This document shows positions 35,401 to 47,240 of a DNA stretch of 64,000 nucleotides, piece by piece. Every line of letters begins with the position of its first letter. Within the stretch, counting starts at the first letter, position 1. The DNA lies in NCBI GenBank assembly GCA_009746045.1, contig RPFO01000213.1:4559661-4623660 (forward strand), written 5' to 3'. The notes beneath the pieces were generated by a model. That model was not told where the DNA came from. It saw only the letters and a program-made list of their open reading frames with translations, and searched no databases. The DNA is from Mesostigma viride. Its lineage: Eukaryota > Streptophyta > Mesostigmatophyceae > Mesostigmatales > Mesostigmataceae. The translations under genes were made by a program, and so were the position numbers.

Positions 35401-37465
35401 TCAGCATCTCGTACACGACGCAGCCGACCGACCACACATCTGGCCATGGACGGTGGAGGGCACAGGTGGAGAATGGCAGGTTTAGAGACACAGTGGGACC
35501 GCCCCAGGCTGCATGAGAAGGTAATTGCTACGCCACGTGGCGTTACGGGCTCGCGCATCAGAATTGTTACTGTCCCTGGTAAAGTCAACTCATGTAAAGG
35601 TTAGAGGCACACATAAGGAAGCGGTGGATTTAGAGATGCAGGCCACTGGACGGATGGCTGTGGTGGCTTGATGGTCGAAGGTACAAATAAGGCAGGTTTG
35701 GAGACGTAGTTGACCGACCCCACGTCTGTCATGGCAGGAACAGGTACTATATAGGCAGTAGAGAGACCTTGAACAGGTACTATATAGGCATTAGAGAGAC
35801 CTTGAACAGGTACTAGATAGACAGTAGAGAGACCTTGAACAGGTACTATATAGGCATTAGAGAGACCTTGAACAGGTACTAGATAGACAGTAGAGAGACA
35901 TTGAACAGGTACTATATATATAGACAGTAGAGGAAGGTACTATATGGAGAGACCTTGAATCAAAGAGACACAGTGGGAACCGACCACTGATTTGTGAGAA
36001 AAGGAGGGAGTGGAACGTGATCAACGGCGCAAGGAGGGTGGCAGGCTCATTGCCACAGTCGACCGACCAATCGTTGGTGCCGGGCCGAAGTGCACGGTAA
36101 GAAGGTAAGCAAAGTGTAGGAGGGGGCAACGATGACTACGCCAGATAGCGTGCAAGCAGGGTAGATGGATAGAAAAAGACAACTAGGCTATGCTGGTTGC
36201 CATATGACTGCGCTGGAAGGAACAGATACAAAGCTATTAAAGGAAGCAAGAAAACATGGAACGCTGAGGAGACTAGGACAGCCAGCGTGGAGGATGTCAG
36301 GAAAAACAGACGGCACACCGGACGGGTCATACGCACGTGGGCGTGAGCACAGGCAGGCTCATGGATTGTTGGTAGTGAGCCAGAAGGCAGGGGTGAAGGT
36401 GTTGGGGTGAGGACGGGGCAGCCGTCGCAGATGCCAGAGACAAGACAGCCAAGGCAAGAGAATGATATCTGGAGGCGGCAGAGTCCACCAAAGGTAAGAG
36501 GGGTGAAAATATTTTGGCTCGCAGTGGTATGGCAGCTTGTCCTAAGCCAGCAAACCTGCCTAACCCCCCTGCTCGCCAATGGCCCTGTCATGTGAATTTT
36601 CGAGCCCATTAGTTCCATACTAACTCTCTTTCATTGCCACTCTAACTTTAGTTCCATACAACCTCTCTTTCATCGCCACTCTAACATAGTGCTATAACAT
36701 TGCCACCCAGCCCGGCGACCCCCCCCCCCCCCCCCCCCTCCTGCCCCAACCCCCCTTCTTTCTTGGCCGCCTCCCCTGTTGTCTTTATGTTTAGTTGTAC
36801 AATTTCAGAGGACTTCCCACCAGACCTCAATGCAACTACCCAGACCACGCCCCACCTGACTTGCAGCTACAATTCCTGATTCGAGACTACCGAACCTGAC
36901 TTGTAGCTATAATCAAGACTACCGCACCTGACGTGAAGCTATAATCAAGACTACCGCACCTGACTTGAAGCTGTAGGCGTCCCCACGGTACAGCTCGGGC
37001 GACATGTAGAAGGGCGTGCCCACGAACGTGGTCGCCATCTGCGTGCCGATCGTGCGGGCGATGCCAAAGTCCTGCGCAAGGGGCGGGCAACGAGGGTGGG
37101 TGGGTGGGGCAGGCAGGAAGAAGGCGCAGGAAGAAGGCGCAGGAAGAAGGCGCAGGAAGCAAGGAGAGAGGGTGAGGAGAGGCGGGCCATGCATAAGTCC
37201 TGCGTAGGCTAGGCTAGGCAGGCAGGGCCACACACAGTGAAGAAGGCAGACACGTGCTCACGATTAGGCATTGGTGTGGTCTGTTTCGGTATCGTGCGGG
37301 CGATGCCAAAGTCGTGCAGAAAAGAGTCAGGCAGGCAGCTTGGCACACACAGGAAAGACAACACAGGCGGTAAAGGGAGGTGGGCGATGGCATAGTCTCG
37401 ACGGAGGCCAGGCAAAGGCAGGATGGAAACAGAGGGAAGAAAAGCGGCGGGTACAAACGCTAAAA

Positions 37466-37500
<35 letters not shown>

Positions 37501-40500
37501 GGGGAAAAGATGCCAGAAAAAGTGAGGAAGGAGACGGGTAAAAAAAAGAGGAAGGAGTGGGCAGGGCAGATGATACAGAGGGCAATGCGACGGGGGGGGG
37601 GGGAAAGGGGGGGGGGGGGGATTGTATGTGTTTGTTTGGGTCGGGAAATGTAAGCAAGAAGGGGAAGGGACGAAGGATTAGGATACCTAGAGATCAAGCT
37701 GTCCCAGAACAAAGGCGGCCTTACAAGGCAAGACCTCCTGCCAAGCACCACTGGAATTGTGGTACACATGCTGACAAGGGCGTCTCTGCGCCTCATGGAA
37801 TCAGCAGGTGGCACATGACTAGCAGGCTCTCCAAGCAGGATCAGCAAGCAGGCTGGGCAAGCAGGCTCAACAAGCAAGGTCAGCAGGCAGGTTTGGCGAC
37901 CGGGGGACCCGCGAGCAGAGCATGCCGGCTCACCCCCAGCTTGATGGTGGGCCGCGTCCCGCTGGCGATGTAGTCGTCCAGAAAGATGTTCTCGCTCTGG
38001 AGATGGGGGGGGGGGGGGGGATGCGGAAGGGCAGGGGTTAGGGGAAGGCAGTGAGATTTGATAGGAACAATTTACTGCCCTGGAGATGAGTGTAGAGAGA
38101 GGGGGGGGGATGAGGAATGGCATAGACAAGGGGAAGAGGTATGGGACGCAGATGCCTCCGCGCTGTGCGTGTGTGCGTGTGCGCGGGAGGGGTGAGGGAG
38201 AGAAGAGGGGTTGGAGGAGGGATGGTGGGAGAAGAGGGAAAGCAGTGAGAGGTGGGAGTGGGCGAGGCATGGGCAGGGGAAGAGGAATGGCAGGGGCAGA
38301 GACATTGCGTTGAGATCCACGGACTATGCACAGGAATAGTGATGGCACCTCGTTGATGAGATGCTGCCGCATTGTGGTACCAACACTACTTCTTAGACTG
38401 AACGTTTCCCGTGAGGGACTTGAGAGGGTGGTGAGCGCTTGCCTCAGTTGCTATTTCGGGAGGGAAGCATGGGGGTTGTATGGCCATGGAGATGGGCGCG
38501 CGTGGCGTTAAGTCAATTATGGTACAATCGGCATAAAATACGGCAAATACACGACGTAATCGATGGTATGGTATACAACTTGGTGTATTCCATGCCATCA
38601 AGGTAGCACGAGGATAACAAGGGCATGCATAATCCCATCATTAAATAAATGACCGTAGTTAGGTACCACAGGGTTGCGGCCGATAGACAAGAGACCGTCG
38701 TGGAGTAAGGGGCCACAGGGTTGCCGCCTACAGACAAGAGACCCCCAGATGATGCCCTGACGCTCCCTCCTCTCCCTCCCAAACAACCCATCCCCTTCCT
38801 CCCTTCCCCCCCCCCCCCCCCCCTCTCACACCTAAAGGAGCATTCCCACCAACCTCTCGTGAGCCCCCTACCTCCCCGACACCTAATTGATACCCAGAGC
38901 ATTCGCCCTAACTCCCTATTCGATGGCTGATCCCCCCACCCCCCACCTTGATGCCTGTTCCCACCGCCCCACACCTTGATGTCCCGGTGCAGGATCATGC
39001 GCGAGTGGAGGAATTGGACCGCCAGCAGTAGCTGCGCAAGCCACTCGGCCGCCTGTGCCTCGGGTATACTGGCAATGATTCCACCAGCCGGCACCGTATC
39101 ACAAACGAGCGTGACATGGCCCACGGCCAGGGGCCAGGGGCCACAGAATTGATGAGGACAACAGCGTGTGAGTAAACCAACCCAAACAGGTGAAACGCGA
39201 AACAAGTGGCATGAGATCAAGTGTGTGTAAGTGTGTGAAGCATGGCAGTTGTCCTCCCAATACCAGGAGTTGCATCAAGTAATGTGCGCTCTAACTTGCA
39301 CCTTATGACCACAGTGGCGGAGCTCATTTCGCAGGCCGCACTTACGCTTGCGAAGATGCATTAATGGGTGGACGAATGGATGGATGGATGGATGGATGGA
39401 TGGATGGACGGACGGACGGACGGACGGACGGACGGACGGACGGACGGACGGACGGACGGACGGACGGACGGACGGACGGACGGACGGACGGACGGACGGA
39501 CGGACGGACGGACGGACGGATGGACGGACGGATGGACGGACGGACCGACGGACGGACGGACGGACGGATGGATGGATGGATGGATGGATGGATGGATGGA
39601 TGGATGGATGGATGGATGGATGGATGGATGGATGGATGGATGGATGGATGGGTTACAGTTTGGTCAGCGCTCTTTGCCACGCCTTGCAACGAATTCCGCA
39701 CCGTGCCATCTAAGCCGCAGGTTCAAGAGTCTTGCGCCAAGATCCACCATGAAAGTAGTAGCATCCGATGTCAATGCTCGAATTCCCTCCCCTCTTTGCG
39801 CACCTGTCCAAATAATTTGGCTTCACAACTTCTTCGAATTGTGCTCCACCAGATTACACGCCAGCGCAAGTGAGCAAGCATGGCGAAAAACTCTTTGTTT
39901 TCATGTCTCCCTCCCAACAGGCATTGTACTAGTCCCCTTATGACAGGAATCACACATCATGTTCACACCCGCCACTTATTCCGCAGAATTAGGATCAGGA
40001 ACGGTTTCTAACCCCCCCCGAAGTGCATTCACATCGAGAGCACTCCCACCTGAACAGCAAATCCTGCAAAATTGGTATAGTGACCCCCTGTGACCTCACC
40101 CCCGACCGAAATCGTGGTGATATTGCAAAGTCCCCTGAATTACGGTGGGAGTCGCTGGAACGGACCATGAGCCGGACCGGAGCAGTCTCCTCCACTCCCA
40201 CTCCAAAAGCCCCGATTTGTGCCGTGAAAAATATTTTGCACCGTACATTTCAGTTCTGGATTCCTGAACATTAGTGCGGCCTGAACAATGAATTTGTTGA
40301 AGACCGGCAATGTGGTACGGTCTACTGTTGCCGCGCCGCGCCGATCGTTATCAGGCAAATCTGGCGACCCTACAAGGGCCGACGCGGGTCACTCCCGCTT
40401 CACTCCCAAAACACACCAAATATCCGGGCTTTTAGCCCGACCCCCCAAAAACAATTCAGCGGAATTTTCAGTGGGTGTGAACATGCTGACAATCTACCGA

Positions 40501-41531
40501 CAATAGAACTAGGCTTTTAGCCCCCCAGTAACCAGCGCCCTGCTAGGCCTACAATGCACCCTACTGGCCTCCCTGAAAACGCATCGCAGTCGCCCCCTCT
40601 TGTAGCGAACATCACACTCCCTTCTCTACCCCACCCCAGCCCTTCACGGTCTAACACCCTGGCCCCCATTCATAGTTCCCCCATGATCATACAAATACCA
40701 TCGCTGCCATAGGTATTCCCCAATTCATGGCTACCCACACTAGTAATCCCACAAACACGCTAATTGATTCGACAATCGGCCCAGGCAACTAGATTCGAAT
40801 TTCTGGTTCCAATAGCAGTGCCACTTTGCAAAGAGCATGCCACCTCGCTCCACCCTGACGGCCCACGCCAATTGGCATAGCCGAGTGTAAGGGCGAGAAG
40901 GAAGCAAGGTCGAGAGACTTGACCATCCAGGTATACGGGTCGCGGGGCAGAACGCATCGAAAGAGTAAGGGATAGCGTCGTACCCTCGCCCATTCCCCTT
41001 GCGCTGCATCTTCTCCAGTAAACTGGTCAGGTCGCCTCCTCGGCAGTACTCCATGACGATGCACAGACTGCCTCGGTCATCCTCGAAGCTTTCCTGGACA
41101 ATGCCAGACGACATGGGAGCGAGATCAAAAGACCAACACGTCGATCAGATAGCGAGCCACGTGGGAACATTACGAGCCGTGGATAGTGCATCGAGAACCA
41201 TTCGGGTAGAAGCTAGTGCGTGGACTTGCAAATATTGTATTCGCACCTTGCATACGACCGCGCAAGGATGGAATAGGTGTTTCATGGTTGTGACCTCCCG
41301 GATACAATTCTGCCTTTCCTGTTCATTCTTAGGCAGCTTCACCACTTTCATAACATATTTCTCCCCGGTCGGCGCGGCATCTGAAGCATGGCTACCATCT
41401 TCGCTGCTACCTTCCTTCGCAGCTTTTGTATCGTCGGGTGTCCTACCTTGTACTATGTACACCCTGCCTTGTGAGCCTTCCCCTAGGGCCCTTACCCGCG
41501 CGTAATTCTGCCACCTTTTGGGCGATTCCAT
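29455..41531 (-). CDS. NIMA-related (NEK-family) protein kinase, 8 exons, 1006 aa
   Basis: Exons: 41531–41247, 41093–40984, 39068–38975, 37996–37934, 37071–36960, 35439–35316, 34374–34276 and 31588–29455. All junctions are GT–AG and in phase, summing to 3021 nt. The kinase domain covers about residues 10–296: glycine loop GEGSQGRV (17–24), lysine in YVMKVVKL (62), [17 protein letters not shown] (159–166), DFG (185–187), TPFYMSPE (203–210) and DVWSVG (222–227). The SPE in place of APE, the [12 protein letters not shown] hinge and the short lobe fit NEK kinases, which are Ser/Thr kinases of mitosis and cilia. An Asp/Ser-rich insert lies at residues 34–55. The 710-residue tail, one exon, is Ser/Gly/Pro/Ala-rich, with an Ala run and Arg patches, and no domain was recognised. 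TGTAA occurs about 30 nt past the stop. Confidence 0.92.
32128..32226. repeat. Short direct duplication in kinase intron 7
   Basis: Two copies of a segment containing CATCAAGGGTATCACAGGGA and TACATCATCATATTATA lie next to the dispersed repeat arm. Confidence 0.8.
32233..32489 (+). repeat. Dispersed repeat, right arm of inverted pair
   Basis: Inverted partner of 29008–29267. It starts TATCAAGGAGACAACCAGC and lies inside the last intron of the kinase gene, so the pair brackets the final exon. Confidence 0.85.
32510..33602. repeat. 68 bp minisatellite, ~16 units, kinase intron 7
   Basis: The unit runs from AACAATGATAAGGACAACAA to the GGTGAGTGCC end, with recurring variants (GGACAACAAC/GGATAACAAC, GATAGACTACGG/GATACGATACGC). 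The mix of variants indicates ongoing unequal exchange or slippage. Confidence 0.95.
33751..33993. repeat. 62 bp minisatellite, ~4 units, kinase intron 7
   Basis: Units start CGCCTAGTTGACGGTGCTAT at 33751, 33813, 33875 and 33937. Confidence 0.95.
34050..34275. repeat. 49 bp minisatellite beginning at a kinase splice donor
   Basis: Units start at 34050, 34099, 34148, 34197 and 34246. On the minus strand the last unit runs into the donor of exon 7 (34275/34274), so the intron begins with the repeat's GTGGGTGGTGGAGG segment. Confidence 0.93.
35735..35960. repeat. ~33 bp minisatellite, kinase intron 5
   Basis: About six copies of a unit containing TAGAGAGACCTTGAACAGG, with some length variation at the 3' end. 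Confidence 0.9.
36854..36960 (-). repeat. Tandem copies of exon 5 / donor junction (kinase)
   Basis: On the minus strand the exon end AGCTTCAAGTCAG with its donor GTGCGG is followed by three diverged copies (near 36926, 36894 and 36854), spaced about 32, 32 and 40 bp. Each keeps AGCT(A/T/G)…GTCAGGT, so candidate 5' splice sites are repeated. Confidence 0.85.
37291..37397 (-). pseudogene. Relics of the DFG exon in kinase intron 4
   Basis: 37313–37291 repeats the first 23 nt of the functional exon (encoding DFGIART) exactly, then diverges. The preceding bases read TGCAC instead of GCAG, so the acceptor is lost. A further weaker copy, encoding DYAIAH, lies at 37397–37382. These look like tandem exon duplications that decayed. 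Confidence 0.7.
39377..39651. repeat. GGAT–GGAC–GGAT array in kinase intron 2
   Basis: GGAT units, then GGAC from about 39408 with a few GGAT and one GACC interruption, then GGAT again to 39651. Open frames (Asp-Gly-Arg-Thr and Met-Asp-Gly-Trp repeats) are artefacts. Confidence 0.97.
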
Positions 41532-41894
41532 TTCCAGTCTAGGCTATCTGCTACGATCGTGTAAGCACATGCCATGGGGTAGGGCGTTTGCTCGCGCCCA
41601 CGATCTACGCCATCGCCGCTCAATTAATCGGGAGAGAACCCCATTATCGCGAGAACCCCCAGTGCAGTAATCGGGTGGGGCGCCCGACTTCCTCATGCTC
41701 GGATAAACTATGGCTTCCTTTTATTTGGGAGATACGCCCCAGCTCGCGCGCACAGCTCATATTCATTCCGACTTTCGAGGCGTGTCTTTGCAATTTCGCG
41801 CCTACCTGCTTATCCACGGCAAGTGCACTTGCACCCGTAGCTGTTCACCCTGATCTGGGATCTTAGAATCGCAGAACCGTCCCTTCTAATAAAC
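41532..41894. other. Upstream region of the kinase gene
   Basis: No clear TATA box or other promoter element was recognised, and no gene was seen. The kinase 5' UTR and promoter are presumably here. Confidence 0.4.
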
Positions 41895-42446
41895 CATTTT
41901 GACCAGAATCACCAGTTGGCCACCTATACGAGACCTATAACCTACCTGTTCATTAACAGGCTTGCTTCATCAGTCGCTTGCCCGAGCGGATGCACCGGGT
42001 TGATGTCAGAGCTGCTGATTTCTCTGATCCCCGAGTCAATAAAGGCACCCTCTGACGGTTGCCGCGAGGCGCGCATTTTTTTTCGGGGAAATGGGTATAT
42101 TTTTATTAGCCAATTATGGACCAAAGAGGTGAGAGGGGAATGAGTATCAGCGAATCCTAATTAAATTAAACATTTTGACCAGAATCACCAGTTGGCCACC
42201 TATACGAGACCTATAACCTATCTGTTCATTAACAGGCTTGCTTCATCAGTCGCTTGCCCGAGCGGATGCACCGGGTTGATGTCAGAGCTGCTGATTTCTC
42301 TGATCCCCGAGTCAATAAAGGCACCCTCTGACGGTTGCCGCGAGGCGCGCATTTTTTTTCGGGGAAATGGGTATATTTTTATTAGCCAATTATGGACCAA
42401 AGAGGTGAGAGGGGAAATGAGTATCAGCGAATCCTAATTAAATTAA
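41895..42446. repeat. 276 bp tandem duplication
   Basis: Two nearly identical units start CATTTTGACCAGAATCACC at 41895 and 42171. Each ends in an AAATT-rich tail, as if a retroposed 3' end had been duplicated. The 60–81 codon frames inside are not recognisable. Confidence 0.95.
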
Positions 42447-42737
42447 ACGAGGCGCGTATTTCTGCATTGCAACACATTGCAAGTTGCAACGTATGAAGTA
42501 CAAAGTACAAACTCGTGGTTCAGTTATGTCTGTCAGTACACAATGTCATGCTGCCCATGTGCGGCGTGGGTAACAACAACAACAACAACACCATAACGTC
42601 ACTGCAATGCCACTTGTCCTGGTACACGGGGCGACGCCTCCGGCCGCGCCTCTCAAGCGCGGGTCATCTTTTTCAGACTCACGTGTCTGGAATCTGGATA
42701 CGATCCAGTCGGCAGTCAGTCAGACAGTCAGTTCGGA

Positions 42738-42780
42738 TCCCACGCCGGTATAATGACTCTGTCGGACAACCGGCGTGGGA
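42738..42780. other. Perfect 12 bp hairpin
   Basis: TCCCACGCCGGT and its exact complement ACCGGCGTGGGA are separated by 19 bases. It lies between two segments ending in AAC-repeat tails (about 42571 and 43060). Confidence 0.8.
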
Positions 42781-42974
42781 AACTGAACTGAACACAGCAA
42801 ACGCGTGGAGATGCGATCCAGAACACATGGGTTCCATTTTTAACACCATTTTAACACCAAAACCCTTAACACCAAAAAGACACCACGCCCAGTTCCTACC
42901 GCATGCCTACCGTATCTTACTTTCCATGTAGTTATCTATACCTACATTAAAAATCCACTATAGATTATGTTTGG

Positions 42975-43186
42975 AATAAACGTACACCTATTTATCTGGA
43001 AAAATCCACTACATCTCTGTATAGATTCTCTGTTGCCCTTGGGCGGCGTGGGACACAACAACAATAACAACAACAACAACATTAAAAATCCATAAAGTCC
43101 TACCGTATCTTAGAGCTGCCGTACGCACCTGTAAGGTAAAAGCTACATTAGTGCGAATAAACGTACACCTATTTATCTGGAAAAAA
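42975..43186. repeat. Direct repeats and AAC-tailed segments
   Basis: AATAAACGTACACCTATTTA is repeated at 42975 and 43155 together with flanking sequence. GGCGGCGTGGGACAC followed by a CAA/AAC run at about 43034–43080 resembles 42560–42590. These may be ends of short retroposons. Confidence 0.5.
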
Positions 43187-44100
43187 GCTACATTAGTGCA
43201 ACAGTGCAGACTGCAGATAGCCACGGCACTAGGCAGCCATGGCGGGAGGGACATTCCGGAAATTACCGGGGGCGGCATGGACATTGATAATTATTGTCTA
43301 AGCGTATATTAACGTTTCTATACTTTGTTGCTAAGAGTAAAATGGGCCCGGCATATAGGACACGCTAGAACTTCCATGGTCCGGATCTTCCAGATTTCGG
43401 GGCCTGCACTAGCTGTCGCATCGGTTCTCTGGCAAACGAGGAACATTTTTTGGCATCAGCAACATCCATCATGTAAGGGGATGAAAAGACGGATGCTAGC
43501 TGACCATCGGCTGAAGAATGTAACCAATACGTTAATCCCGTTAAACCAGTGCGTAATAAAACCGTCAGGACAGCTGTGCAGCGTTTGTCGGTCGCGTGGC
43601 ATGCCTCCGTCACGTGGCAGATCTTCAAATGGGACATATCTAGCTACAGGGATTGGGCGGAGCGAGTCCGTAGTAATATAGTTCGTAAGGACGTTAAGTA
43701 TGCCTCAATTGTTGCGTCCTTTTTTATTGTTCTCACATTTCATCAATTGGAAACTCGTGGTGACTTAGACTCAATTGGTCCGTACCCAGTCGGCATGATC
43801 ATGCCCATGATCTACTTCCCACAACCAAGTGCATGGGTGGCAGCGAAGGAAGGCGTCAATGTGTGCAGCCCACGCAACGCCAACGCCCACCTCAATGCGG
43901 TCTTTCAGGGTTCAGCAATTCATACCTGTGAAGTCTAATTAATAGGCGGTTGCCTAGCTTTATTATCTCAGATGCCCGAGAGTTTGACAACGCTGCAATA
44001 CGCGGAACCTGAATGAATGGCGGGGTCACCCTTTTGGAAGAAATAAAAAGCCGTGCACGCACGCTAGCAAGCTATAGTAGCACTACCTTGCCACATCTAT
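43187..44100. other. Intergenic, no gene recognised
   Basis: A 129-codon plus-strand frame (43549–43938) has no recognisable domain. Around 43371–43440 there is a partial copy of the dispersed repeat found at 29.0 kb. Confidence 0.4.
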
Positions 44101-44123
44101 AGGAACATCTGACGAATGATCTA

Positions 44124-45300
44124 GTGAGTTCTGATGAGAATTTCATGTATCGCGTCATAGTGCGTTATCTGGCACGGTACAGAAGACCTTCCTGTTGTCA
44201 CGCCTCTGTAGCTTTGGATGAGCACTTTCAAGGAGCAGCTATAGTCGAGGACATGAGGGGCCTAGGCCTCTCCGTGATTTGGAAAAAGATGATGGACAAG
44301 GCCAAGTGGGCGCAGGTTATAGAGGACAATGACCCCCCCTCCGTCAGTAGGGAAGCTGCGTGTTTGCATGCAAGCGCGGGAAGCATATGGCTAGGCAAGC
44401 CCCCTAGGGTCTGGCACACTCTAGATAAATAGACGAGTAGGATTGTTTGCAACTATATAGCTAGCCGGAATAGACGGTAGGATTGCATCCATCCATCCAT
44501 CCATCCACCCAACCAACCAACCAACCAACCAACCAACCAACCAACCAACCAACCAACCAACCAACCAACCAACCAACCAACCAACCAACCAACCAACCAA
44601 CCAACCAACCAACCAACCAACCAACCAACCAACCAACCAACCAACCAACCAACCAACCAACCAACCAACCAACCAACCAACCAACCAACCAACCAACCAA
44701 CCAACCAACCAACCAACCAACCAACCAACCAACCAACCAACCAACCAACCAACCAACCAACCAACCAACCAACCCACCCACCCACCCACCCACCCACCCA
44801 CCCACCCACCCACCCACCCACCCACCCACCCACCCACCCACCCACCCACCCACCCACCCACCCACCCACCAACCACCCACCCACCCACCCACCCACCACC
44901 CACCCACCCACCCACCACCCACCCACCCACCCACCCACCCACCCACCCACCCACCCACCCACCCACCCACCCACCCACCCACCCACCCACCCACCCACCC
45001 ACCCACCCACCCACCCACCCACCCACCCACCCACCACCCACCCACCCACCCACCCACCCACCACCCACCCACCCACCACCCACCCACCCACCCACCCACC
45101 CACCCCATCCATCCATCCATCCATCCATCCATCCATCCATCCATCCATCCATCCATCCATCCATCCATCCATCCATCCATCCATCCATCCATCCATCCAT
45201 CCATCCATCCATCCATCCAATGTCCATCCCTCGGGGTTAATTAATGCTCCGCGTGACTCCCCAACGGCTGGAACACGAGAACTTTTAATTAAGTAATTGT
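44124..45300 (+). mobile_element. LINE 3' fragment with array-expanded 3' UTR
   Basis: A 102-codon frame (44124–44432) has the charged W-rich C-terminal pattern of LINE ORF2 (VEDMRGLGLSVIWKKMMDKA followed by KWAQVIED). The 3' UTR that follows aligns with 47140–47240 (GGTAGGAT/CTG…GCATCC/CACCCATCC and CGGGGTTAATGCTCC), but has a 0.74 kb array inserted at the CATCCATC position. It ends with a decayed hairpin (CGTG-A-CTCC…CACG) and an AATTAA tail near 45260–45295. Confidence 0.65.
44487..45219. repeat. Compound CCAT–CCAA–CCCA–CCAT array
   Basis: CCAT (44487–44507), CCAA (about 44509–44771), CCCA with a few CCA-shortened units (about 44772–45105), CCAT (45106–45219). Blocks are homogeneous with sharp boundaries and one-base changes between them. 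Confidence 0.97.
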
Positions 45301-45392
45301 TACTATAACATCTATTCGGGCCGTGGTGCCCGCAACCCTGCAACTAGGAACTAGATCAAAGCTAGACATCGAATCATCGATCCATCCACCCC

Positions 45393-47240
45393 ATGATGGT
45401 CAAGGACCGGCGCAGCTGCCAGCAGAAGCACGATGGCAAAGGGGCCTGGTTCTGGTACAAGCGCCTCGGGCACCCGGACGGCCTCGGCCGGCCCCGCCGC
45501 CAGGACGTCCCCGGCGCCCCAGCCAAGCGGCTTCGTACTTGGGCCGCGGCCACGGCCGAGGTCGTGGGGACAGCTGCGCCGCCCCCGCCCCTGCTCCCAG
45601 CCGCCGCCGCCCGCCCGGCCGCCCTGGCCGGCCCCGCTGGGTCCCCGGCCCCGCCTAGGTCAGCGGTGGACTACCTAGTCCCCCCGCTGGTCGGCCCACT
45701 TGGCGACCCGTCCGACATCATTGCCTCCTTTCACCTCTCGCGAGCGAGGTCACGGAGGCGGTCCAGCGCCTGCGTTATGACGCAGCCACCGGCTCCGACG
45801 AGATTCCTGCCGCAGTTGTGAAACTTGCAGCCGAATTCGAGGACACCGGTGTTATGCTGCTCTTCCGGGACATCTGCAACCGCCTTCTGCTGTCGTCGCA
45901 ACCACCTCCAGCGGCCTGGCAACACAGTTTTCGCACGATCCTGTACAAGAACAAGGGGTCGCCTGCCGACCCCAGCAACTACAGAGGGGTGTGCATTCAA
46001 AGTGCCCCCCTCAATCTTCTTATGCGGCTCATCCTGAACCGCCCGTGCGCACGGCTCTGGACCGGGTCACCTCAGCGAGACTCAGCACGGCTTCCGTTCA
46101 GGTCGCAACACAGTACAGGCGCTCTTGGCTACTCGCCGACTGGTGGAGGAAAGTTCTGCAACGCCTTCAGCCTGGTGAGTCCCCTTTGCACCTAGTGCTG
46201 GTGGACTTCATCAACTGAAGCCTTCGATTCGGCTTTCTGGCCTGCGCTTTGGGACATCCTCGAGCTGTTCCGGATCCCCCGCCCCCTGATTGCTGTCATC
46301 CGCAACCTGTACGAAGGGTCCACCACTTCGGTGCGCACTTCTTACGGGACCACGCCACCATGCCCTTTACAGAAGGGTGTGTGGCAGGGCTGCGTGCTGT
46401 CGCCCTACCTGTTCATTATTGTGGTCGAATACGTAATGATTCAGGCGCGCAAGCGCGATTTGCCCGCATCTCGGGTAGGGAACCAGGGGTGCAGGTTGCT
46501 AACAAATTCTGGCATGGCGGAGCGGACACGGAGATTCGGCTGGCAGACATCATCTACGCAGACGACACCACCCTCTTCGAGGACACTGGGTACGTGCAGA
46601 CATGGCTTGACTGCCTGGCTACCGAGGCCCGTGCAGTGGGGCTTGAGGGCAGCAAGAAGACAGAGGCCCTGGCGGTTGGGCTCACCCACTCACCGCCACC
46701 CCTCTATCTCCTCGACGGCTCCCGAGTCCTGTATCGTGACCGCGTCAAGCTGCTGGGCAGCCTGCTCCCCAGCTGCGAGGCTGATGTGGACCACCGCATC
46801 TCTCTCGCCTGGCACGCTTTACGCCAGTACCGGGCCCTGTGGCGCAAGCCCTTGGGCAAGATCGAGAAACAGGACCTGTTCAAGGTCTTCGTCCTTCCTG
46901 TTCTCACGTATGGGGCCGAGACGTGGACCCTCACCGCCGACCTGGCCCGCAAGCTGGACGGCGCGGTCACCAACATGCTGCGTTCCATTTTCAGAGTAGG
47001 ATATGCTGCTCATGTCCCGGCGCAATGAGGACCTGTACCAGGGCATGCCATATATCACCAGCACCATTAAGCAGCGGCGCCTGCAGCTGTTTAGATAGAC
47101 GTGGTAGTCATGCTGTTAGATAGTGGTAGTAGGTAGCTGATGTAGATAGATTAGACCGGTAGGACTGTTTGCACCCATCCATCGGGGTTAATGCTCCGTG
47201 ACTCCCCAGCGGGAGCACGAGTCTAATTAATTAATTAATC
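45393..47240 (+). mobile_element. LINE with degenerate reverse transcriptase and intact-looking 3' terminus
   Basis: RT motifs on the plus strand are spread over three frames: TILYKNKGSPADPSNYRGVC (about 45939–45995), GVWQGCVLSPYLFII (about 46377–46420), IIYADDTTLFED (about 46550–46585) and VLPVLTYGAETW (about 46893–46927). The catalytic YADD survives, but at least three frameshifts disrupt the ORF, so it is inactive. The 3' UTR carries a hairpin at 47194–47221 (stems CTC/GAG, GTG/CAC, bulged A, CTCCC/GGGAG, loop CAGC) and an AATT-repeat tail. It is a close relative of the minus-strand copy at 1–1931. Confidence 0.85.

Noticed and set aside
44421..45343. Long repeat-encoded ORFs (Asn-Gln-Pro-Thr, Leu-Val-Gly-Trp)
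   Set aside because: Artefacts of the CCAA/CCCA/CCAT array in a LINE 3' UTR.
45393..45660. A separate Pro/Ala-rich gene upstream of the LINE RT
   Set aside because: It is continuous with, and in the orientation of, the LINE ORF2 linker region, and no splice sites or start support an independent gene.
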